A program made the translations under genes and the position numbers. Positions 57,267 through 64,000 of a stretch of DNA of 64,000 nucleotides are shown here, in pieces (position 1 is the first letter of the stretch; every line of letters starts with the position of its first letter). The stretch spans positions 310,001 through 374,000 of the forward strand of contig JAPDFW010000061.1 in assembly GCA_028826165.1 (NCBI GenBank), given 5' to 3'. The notes beneath the pieces were generated by a model. It saw only the letters and a list, made by a program, of their open reading frames with translations. It searched no databases and had not been told where the DNA came from. This DNA is from Anaeramoeba ignava (taxonomy: Eukaryota; Metamonada; Anaeramoebidae).

Positions 57267-57545
57267 ATTTATTTATTTCAAAAATGGAATAAAGAATATT
57301 AAATAATTAAATTTAAAATTAATTATATTTTATATATTTTATTAATATTTCTTTATTTAAAATAATATAAAATTATTCCCAATAATTTAATAAAATTAAT
57401 AAAATATTTTCACTAATTTATTTCAAAAATGGAATAAAGAATATTAAATAATTAAATTTGAAATTAATTATATTTTTATATATTTTTATTAATATTTCTT
57501 TATTTAAGATAATATAAAATTATTCTCAATAATTTAATAAAATTG
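57267..57545. repeat. Direct repeat of about 150 bp, two copies
   Basis: A block starting TTTCAAAAATGGAATAAAGA and continuing through ATTAATATTTCTTTATTTAA recurs about 150 bp later with a few changes. It is non-coding. Confidence 0.8.
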
Positions 57546-58327
57546 AGAAGAAAATTGAAATATTTTTAATAAAGATATATATTTAATTTTAATAATATTT
57601 AATAATAATTAAATTTAAATTTATTTTATTTTAATTTAATTTAATATTTTTATTTATTATTATTTTATTTATTATTTCAATTTTAATTATAATAAAATAT
57701 ATTAAATAATTGGAATAAATATTTTTTAAGATAATTTATTATTTTAATAATTTAATTTAAATTTATTTTATTTTAATTTGAAATAATGTTTTATTTATTA
57801 TATTAATATTTTTTATTTATTTATTATTCCAATTTTAATTATAATAAAATATATTAAAAATAAAATTAAAAATTAAAAATTTTAAATAAATTGAATTTAA
57901 CATGATTGAATAAGATAAACTTTCTAAAAATAATTTACTAATTATTCCATTTTTGATTTTGATTATAATTTATTAATATTTAAATATTAATTAATAATAA
58001 ATTTTATTTGATTTTTATTTTAATATTTTAATTAATGAATTTAAATTTAATTATTATTAATTTCTATTTTTCAATTTTTATTTTTATTTATTATATTAAA
58101 AATATTCAATTTTTTAAAATTTATTATTTTTTTTTTTTGGATTATTTTTTATTAATTAAATTTTTAATAAATATTTTAAATTAAAATTAAATTATTTAAA
58201 ATTAAATTTGTTTCTTATTTATTATTTTAAAGAAATTAATTTGATTAAAAGTAAATTAAAATTGAATTAAATTTTGAAAAAAAAAATTAAAAAAAAAAAG
58301 TTTGATTTTCTTATTATTAATTAATTT
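57546..58327. other. AT-only non-coding stretch
   Basis: About 780 bp with almost no G or C. A second, more diverged repeat pair is visible: AATTTAAATTTATTTTATTT ... CAATTTTAATTATAATAAAA near 57,607-57,700 and again near 57,765-57,855. No ORF or splice grammar is seen. It occupies the place where the left unit's RCC1-BTB body would be expected. Confidence 0.6.
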
Positions 58328-60053
58328 TTAAATGAAATAAGTTTCAAGTTCATCAACAATCCATTTATCATAAGAACCAGCTAAATAACTTTTACCTGAA
58401 TCTGTATTCCAAGTAATTCCATTAGGTGGATTATAACTATAACCAAAATTTGACCAACCAGTTTGTAAATTAGAATTTATTCCAAAATCACTTCCACCAC
58501 CAAACCATGGACCATAATTTAAATTAGAACAAATTGCACGATCTTGTTTATATGTAAACTTTACAGGTATTCTATCTCCTTTATCATTTCTTAATGAAAA
58601 AATAAATGCATTTGAGTCATTAATGTTTTCTCCATTTTGTGAATATTTAAATCCAACTTGAGTAAAACCTCCAAAAATAAAATTTTGTTTTGTTTTGATA
58701 ATAACTAATGTTTTTCCTTTCCCATCAACTGCTTTATGCCAATTTTGAGAATTAAATCCATCTTTTTTTGCTGAAAATCCTTTTTTCATTTTAGAAAAAA
58801 AATCATTATCATTTATCCATTCTTGTAATTTCTCAACATATTCTTCTTCTGTAATAATTCTTGTTTCTGAAAATTGAGGAAAATTCTTTCTTAATTCTTG
58901 CATTTTCTTTTCATATTCATCAAAAGCAGGTTTCATTTTCTCAATTTCTTTGTTTTTATCTTCAATTTCTTTCTTCCATTTCTCTTCAATTTCTTTGTTT
59001 TTCTCTTCAATTTCTTTCTCTTTATTCTCAACTTCTTTGTTTTTATCTTCAATTTCTTTCTCTTTATCCTCAATTTCCTTGTTTTTCTCTTCAATTTCTT
59101 TGTTTTTATTTTCAATTTCTTTATTTTTATTCTCGACTTCTTTCTTCCATTTCTCTTCAATTTCTTTCTCTTTGTTTTCAATTTCCTTTTGATTATCTTG
59201 AATAACTTTGTTTTGAATATCAACTAAAAAAGATTTAGGAAAAAAATCAAATTGTTTTAATTTATCAAAATCTTGTTTTGAAATTGAATCTTTATCAAAT
59301 AATGAAAAAAAAGAATGAAATAATCTTTTCTTTGCAATTCCCTTTTCTTTTTCTTTTTCTTTTTCTTTCTTTCCTTTTAATCTCTTATTTCTTTTTTTAA
59401 TCCAATTATTTAAAAATTGAAAAAAATCAAATTGAAAAATTTCTTTTTTTTCTTGTTTAAATTGAATAAATTTGATAATTTCTTCTTTAGTTAAATTGAA
59501 TAAATTCTCATTATTTTGAATTTGGGAAAAATTTTGATTTATTAATTCAAAACATTTAATTTCAATTTCATTTGAATTTAAATTTCGATTTTGGAATAAA
59601 AATTGGAAAAATTTGAATAATTAATTGAATTTGAAATTTTTTTTGAATAATTTCTTTCAATAAATTTAATTTAAAATAAATTGAAATTTCTAATAATTGA
59701 ATAAGATTTTCTTGATTCTCAAAAAGAAATATTTCCATAATAAATATAACTCAAAATTGATTCCATTTCTTTTTATTAAATTGATTTAAAGAAATAGAAA
59801 GAGATTCTTGCCTTAATGACTCATTAAAAAAAGGAGATCTTGAAGATAAAATTGATTTATGAACTTTAATTTCAAAAGGATTTGATTTATTCTCAACAAA
59901 AATTGAAAAATCTTTAAATGAATTTCCATTTAAAAGGTTTGAATAATTTTTAATTAAACTTTTTGTTACTTTTTTTTCTAAATTTTTCATTTCATTTTCA
60001 TTTTCATTTTGATTTGCATTTTGAATTTGGTTATTATTATTATTATTATCCAT
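58328..60053 (-). pseudogene. BTB-BACK-coiled-coil-TLDc gene, left copy, with four frame breaks
   Basis: The start is ATG 60053 (MDNNNNNNQIQNANQ). It reads through a BTB domain (LLNGNSFKDFSIFVENKSNP, KVHKSILSSRSPFFNESL) and a BACK-like region (EISIYFKLNLLKEIIQ; KCFELINQNFSQIQNNENLF; LTKEEIIKFIQFKQEKKEIF; FLNNWIKKRN). A long coiled coil of (EIEEKNK/EIEDKNK) units follows, then a TLDc domain (58328-58800: FSAKKDGFNSQNWHKAVDGK, TLVIIKTKQNFIFGGFTQVG, NAFIFSLRND, SYLAGSYDKWIVDELETYF). TLDc proteins (OXR1, TLDC2, NCOA7) bind V-ATPase or act in oxidative-stress resistance; fusion to BTB suggests a ubiquitin-adaptor use. Frame breaks relative to the right copy: near 59770-59774 (-1), 59721-59725 (+1), 59637-59644 (-1, shared with the right copy) and 59607-59611 (-1). 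It is either decaying or poorly resolved. Confidence 0.75.
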
Positions 60054-60453
60054 TTTGTTTTTGTTTTTGTTTTTGTTTTTGTTTTTGTTTTTTTTAAAAA
60101 GGAAAAATGAAAAATTTAAATAAAAAAAATGAATAAAAAGTGGATTTTGAAAATAAATAAAAATATAAAAATGAGAATAAATTTAAATTAATAATTAATT
60201 TAATTTTCTTTTTAATTTATTATTTTAAATTAATTTATTAATAAATTATTATTATTTTTATTAATTTTTATTTATTAAAAAAAAGGAAAATTATTTTAAT
60301 TTAATTTTTAATTTAATTTTTTTTTTGAATTTAAAAATTATTAATAAATTTAAATTTTAAAACAAATTTCCAAATTAATATTAATTCAATTTAATTCAAA
60401 AAGATAAAATTTTAATTTCAAAAAAATCAATTTTCAAAATATTTTTAAACAAT
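60054..60453. other. Intergenic region upstream of the left TLDc gene
   Basis: 400 bp. Near the start codon are (GTTTTT)n (60054-60090) and, on the minus strand, CATTTTTCCTTTTT, the usual T-rich leader. The rest is A/T runs without an ORF. Confidence 0.5.
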
Positions 60454-60860
60454 AAAATATTTAAATCTAAAACATTAATAAATTATTATTTTAATAATAA
60501 AATTAAATAGTAAATTATATTTTTAAATCAATTTATAAATTAAATATTAAATTAAATCTATTCTTATTTTTTATATTTATATGTTAAATATTTAAATAAT
60601 AAAAATATTTAAATCTAAAAAACATTAAATTATTATTTTTAATAATAAAATTAAATATTAAATTATATTTTTAAATTAATTTATAAATTAAATATTAAAT
60701 CAAATCTATTCTCATTTTTTATATTTATATGTTAAATATTTAAATAATAAAATATTTAAATCTAAAACATTAAATTATTATTTTAATAATAAAATTAAAT
60801 ATTAAATTATATTTTTAAATTAATTTATAAATTAAATATTAAATTAAATTTTAATTTTAA
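60454..60860. repeat. 147-bp tandem repeat, three copies
   Basis: A unit starting AAATATTTAAATCTAAAACA begins near 60454, 60601 and 60748. It contains TTAATAATAAAATTAAATA and TTTTTTATATTTATATGTTA. The last copy is partial. It lies just downstream of the RCC1-BTB stop. Confidence 0.85.
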
Positions 60861-60874
60861 TTTTGATTTTAATT

Positions 60875-62647
60875 TTAATTTTGATTATTAAATTTATTAA
60901 TTAATAAATCAAATAAATTTGGATTTGTTTGATTTAATTGAAAATAATCAATTCCAATTTGAATTTCATCAATAATTTCTTGTGTAATTTCAATTTCTTC
61001 TTTAATTTGATTTGAATAAATCCAATATTCAAATATTTGAAATGATTTATTACTTAATTCACTATAATCTGTAACTTTATTAGATTTATCTTCAGTTACA
61101 GATAAAAACATTCCTCGATATAATTCACTTCTCATTATTAATATTAATTTAGGAAATTTATATTGTTTTTCTTTTCTTTCAATAATAAAATCTTTTTCAT
61201 TTTCATTTTCATTTAAATAAATTCTTTTCATTGTTTCTTCAATTTTTTCATTTGAATTTATAATTTCTTTAATTTCAGAATATAATTTTGGATTTATTAT
61301 TCTGTTTGAATAAATCATTTCAAATATTTGATTTGATTCTTTAATTGATTTTTTTGAAATAATTTCTTGAAGTTTTTCAATTTGATTTTGATTTTGATCT
61401 AATCTATATTTCAATATTAATTTATGAGCTTCAATTATTTCTCCATTTTCGGTTTTAAATGAAATATCACAAAATTCTTTTCTTCTAAATAATTTTATCA
61501 AATCTTCTTCAAGATTGGAAAAAGAAGGAAGAGAATAATAAATAAATGAATTGTTAAATCCACAAGAAATATGATAATTAGAAATATTTTCATTAAATCT
61601 TAATTTAGGAAGTTCAATTTGAATTGGAATTAATTGATTTTCTTTTGTATTTTCAGTTCCTAATTCCCCATATTCATTAATTCCAAATCCAATTAATTTT
61701 GAATTGGATGACAAAATCAAAGTTTGTCTAAATCCACAAGAAAAATCAAGAATATCATCATCATTTTCAAATAAAGATGATTTGATTTCAGTAAATTCAT
61801 AAGTATCTTCATTTCTGCCAAGTCCATTATATTGGTAATTTCCACATGAATAAAGTTTTCTTTTTGGATTTTGATTTTCATTTTCAATCATCATTATTGA
61901 ATAATAAATTCCACATTTAATATCAATTATTTTGCCTTTTGGAATATTTTGGATTTTGGTTAATTTTTGGATTTTCATTTCTTTTCTTGATTCTCCTAAT
62001 CCAACTTGACCATAATCATTATATCCGCATCCAAATAATTCTTGATTTGAATTCAAAAGAAAAATATGATAAGATATAATTCCTGAAAATATTTTAGAAA
62101 CATTTTTCATCATTAAAATTGGTTTTTCTGTTTTTGGAAGTGTTTTAGAATCAAAACCAAGTTGACCATTAAAATTTGAACCAATTCCATAAACATTTTG
62201 ATTTGAAGTTAATAAGTAAATTGTAAAACCTCCAGAAACAATATCTTGAATTATTCTATCATTTTTATCTTCAATTAATGATGAAATATTGATAAATTCT
62301 TTTGGATTATTTGGATTAATATTTTCTCCTTTGGCAAATACATTTCCTTCTATTGTTAAAATAGCTTCATTTCGATAACCAACAGTTACTTTTTGAATAT
62401 TTTCTTCAATTTGAATTTTTTCAGGATTTTGATTTGAATAATCTTCATTTAAATATTCTATTGCTTTTCCATTTTCAAAAAGGAAAATTATTGCAAAATT
62501 TGAAGTTGAAATTTGTTTAATTTGTTTTTCATTTTCATTTTCATTTTCATTTTCAAATTTAAATTGAATTGGTTTTGTTATTTCATTTGGTTCATTTTTG
62601 ATAAGTTTTGGATTTTGATTTTGACCAAAAAATAAAATTTCATTCAT
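60875..62647 (-). CDS. RCC1-repeat tandem-BTB protein
   Basis: A single intact exon of 590 residues. Residues 1-370 form an RCC1 propeller with repeats such as VYGIGSNFNGQLGF, ELFGCGYNDYGQVGLGE, LYSCGNYQYNGLGRNED and LIGFGINEYGELGTENT, each next to a CGxxxS/T turn. Two BTB-like folds follow: LFRRKEFCDISFKTENGEII with EAHKLILKYRLDQN, then NEKDFIIERKEKQYKFPKLI, LIMRSELYRGMFLSVTED and a helical tail. The second BTB closely resembles that of the ankyrin-BTB genes (KLILIIRSELFKGMFLSV), so the two families share one C-terminal module behind different N-terminal sensors. RCC1-BTB proteins are mostly CUL3 adaptors or Ran/chromatin factors in animals; the function here is unproven. A minus-strand T-rich leader (62655-62676) precedes the start. 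The gene has no frame break. Confidence 0.88.
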   Translation of the reverse strand: MNEILFFGQNQNPKLIKNEPNEITKPIQFKFENENENENEKQIKQISTSNFAIIFLFENGKAIEYLNEDYSNQNPEKIQIEENIQKVTVGYRNEAILTIEGNVFAKGENINPNNPKEFINISSLIEDKNDRIIQDIVSGGFTIYLLTSNQNVYGIGSNFNGQLGFDSKTLPKTEKPILMMKNVSKIFSGIISYHIFLLNSNQELFGCGYNDYGQVGLGESRKEMKIQKLTKIQNIPKGKIIDIKCGIYYSIMMIENENQNPKRKLYSCGNYQYNGLGRNEDTYEFTEIKSSLFENDDDILDFSCGFRQTLILSSNSKLIGFGINEYGELGTENTKENQLIPIQIELPKLRFNENISNYHISCGFNNSFIYYSLPSFSNLEEDLIKLFRRKEFCDISFKTENGEIIEAHKLILKYRLDQNQNQIEKLQEIISKKSIKESNQIFEMIYSNRIINPKLYSEIKEIINSNEKIEETMKRIYLNENENEKDFIIERKEKQYKFPKLILIMRSELYRGMFLSVTEDKSNKVTDYSELSNKSFQIFEYWIYSNQIKEEIEITQEIIDEIQIGIDYFQLNQTNPNLFDLLINKFNNQN

Positions 62648-62654
62648 TTTTGAA

Positions 62655-62676
62655 AAGAAAAAAAATGAAAAAAATA
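62655..62676 (-). promoter_or_regulatory. T-rich upstream element of the RCC1-BTB gene
   Basis: Read on the minus strand, ATTTTTTTCATTTTTTTTC and TTTTC precede AAAAATG at 62647. The gap to the upstream TLDc gene is 101 bp. Confidence 0.45.
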
Positions 62677-62748
62677 AATTTTTAATTTTAATTTTAATTT
62701 TAATTTTAATTTTAATTTTGGAAAAGAAAGAAATATGAAAAATAGTTT

Positions 62749-64000
62749 TTAAATGAAATAAGTCTCAAGTTCTTTGACAACCCATTCATCATAGGATCCA
62801 GCTAAATAACTTTTAGCTCTCTTCGTTCCATATTTAATTCCATTGGGCAAATTGTAACTCACACCAAAATCTGAATAACCAGATTTTAAATTAGAATTTA
62901 AATCAATATCATCATTGCCAAAACATGAACCTCTATCTAAACGATAATAAATCGCATTTTGTTCTTCATCTTGTTTAATTGTGAATTTCTTTGATTTTCT
63001 TTTATTTGTACTATTTCTTAATGAAAAAATAAATGCATTTGGATCTGGAATATATCTTGAATCTCCTGTCATAAATCCAACTTGAGTAAAACCTCCAAAA
63101 ATAAAATTATCTTTTGTTTTGATAATAACTAATGTTTTTCCTTTATCATCAACTGCTTTATGCCAATTTTGAGAATCAAATCCATCTCTTTTTGCTGAAT
63201 ATCCCAATTTCATTTTAGAAAAGAATTCATCATCATTTATCCATTCTTTTAATTTCTTAACATATTCAATATTTTTAATAATTTCTGAATCTGAAAAAAT
63301 ATTCAACCATTTCTTTCTATATTCTTCTTCATATTCATTAAAAACTGGTTTCATTTTCTCGATTTCCTTCCTTTGATCTTCAACTTTTTTCTTCCATTTC
63401 TTATCAATTTCTTTATCTTTTTTATCAATCTCAATTTTCATTTGTTGGTTTTCTTTTTGATTGTGTTGAATAACTTTGTTTTGAATATTAATGAAAAAAG
63501 AATTTGGAAGAGAAGGATCAAATTTTTTCAATTTAACAAAATCTTGTTTTGAAATTGAATCTTTATCAAATAATGAAAAAAAAGAATGAAATAATTTTTT
63601 CTTCATGTTCTCTTTGTGCTCGAATTTGTTTAATTTGAATAAATTAACTCTTTTTTCAATCCAATTATTTAAAAATTGAAAAAAATCAAATTGAAAAATT
63701 TCTTTTTTTTCTTGTTTAAATTGAATAAATTTGATAATTTCTTCTTTAGTTAAATTGAATAAATTCTCATTATTTTGAATTTTGGAAAAGTTTTGATTTA
63801 TTAATTCAAAACATTTTATTTCAATTTCATTTGAATTTAAATTTCGATTTTGGAATAAAAATTGGAAAAAATTTGAATAATTAATTGAATTTAAAATTTT
63901 TTTTGAATAATTTCTTTCAATAAATCTAATTTAAAATAAATTGAAATTTCTAATAATTGGATAAGATTTTCTTGATTCTCAAAAGAAATATTTCCATAAT
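62749..64000 (-). CDS. BTB-BACK-coiled-coil-TLDc gene, right copy, cut by the window edge
   Basis: The C-terminal TLDc region matches the left copy: GYSAKRDGFDSQNWHKAVDD, TLVIIKTKDNFIFGGFTQVG, NAFIFSLRNS, SYLAGSYDEWVVKELETYF. Upstream are a shorter coiled coil (IDKKDKEIDKKWKKKVEDQR), the linker FHSFFSLFDKDSISKQDFVK and BACK-like helices. ATG 63606 lies inside the gene and is not the true start: the frame is open upstream (NNWIEKRVNLFKLNKFEHKE). Near 63897-63904 an A8 run (minus strand) gives a stop where A9 would keep the frame; the left copy has the same A8. The BTB part and start lie right of the window. The gene heads a repeated [TLDc then RCC1-BTB] unit. Confidence 0.8.

Noticed and set aside
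57263-58327. Degraded RCC1 coding sequence or an RNA gene
   Set aside because: Almost no G or C and no recognisable codon pattern or fold; only short direct repeats are visible.
1-64000. Transposons, integrated viruses or tRNA genes
   Set aside because: No transposase, reverse transcriptase, integrase, capsid-like ORF, terminal inverted repeat or tRNA cloverleaf could be recognised by eye; small RNA genes in such AT-rich DNA could be missed.

Overview
The window is nuclear DNA of a very AT-rich protist. It has spliceosomal GT-AG introns (many only 50-120 bp), genes packed 50-110 bp apart, ordinary eukaryotic housekeeping genes (MAT1, Furry, RPN6/PSMD11, MIOS, an ALG6-type glucosyltransferase, a Rad5/Rad16-class SNF2 helicase) and a large set of ankyrin-BTB, RCC1-BTB and BTB-BACK-TLDc genes. 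The expanded BTB families and codon use fit an anaerobic amoeba of the Anaeramoeba type (Metamonada). That assignment is inference from gene content, not proof.

Layout. 1-2560 is a TTGAA/TATTGAA satellite, apparently inside an intron of a histone-fold gene whose last exon is at 2573-3098. An A20-finger gene follows (3209-3754). From 3850 to 23023 five ankyrin-BTB-BTB genes lie head to tail, with a secreted peptidase S51 (cyanophycinase-like) gene between the third and fourth. Next come a RING-less MAT1 (minus, 23084-24027), a multi-exon Furry homologue (24131-33496), a PX-PH gene (minus, 33802-36325), a small membrane-protein candidate, a Rad5/Rad16-like helicase (37261-41677), a REJ/GPS-like receptor (minus, 41851-45054), RPN6 (45461-47637), MIOS (47764-51544) and an ALG6-like gene (51659-53187). 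A sixth ankyrin-BTB gene (53455-56959) is followed by a tandemly duplicated [BTB-BACK-TLDc + RCC1-BTB] unit running off the right edge; the left unit is partly decayed.

Themes. (1) The ankyrin-BTB genes have a constant N-terminal cap and a nearly identical C-terminal tandem-BTB module around a variable, internally duplicating ankyrin array. Such a constant-variable-constant family could act as CUL3-type ubiquitin adaptors or recognition proteins, which is inference. (2) All six carry one to three single-base frame breaks, mostly in A runs. Residual consensus errors in repeats that cannot be polished are the simplest explanation, and pseudogenisation is the alternative. (3) Long introns are almost pure, gene-specific simple repeats. 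(4) One MIOS intron looks like a minor-spliceosome (U12) intron. (5) A T-rich element with a TTTTTCATTTTTT core precedes most start codons.

Gene models were built by eye from ORFs, splice signals and remembered family patterns. No database search was run. No tRNA, rRNA, CRISPR array or transposase was recognised.
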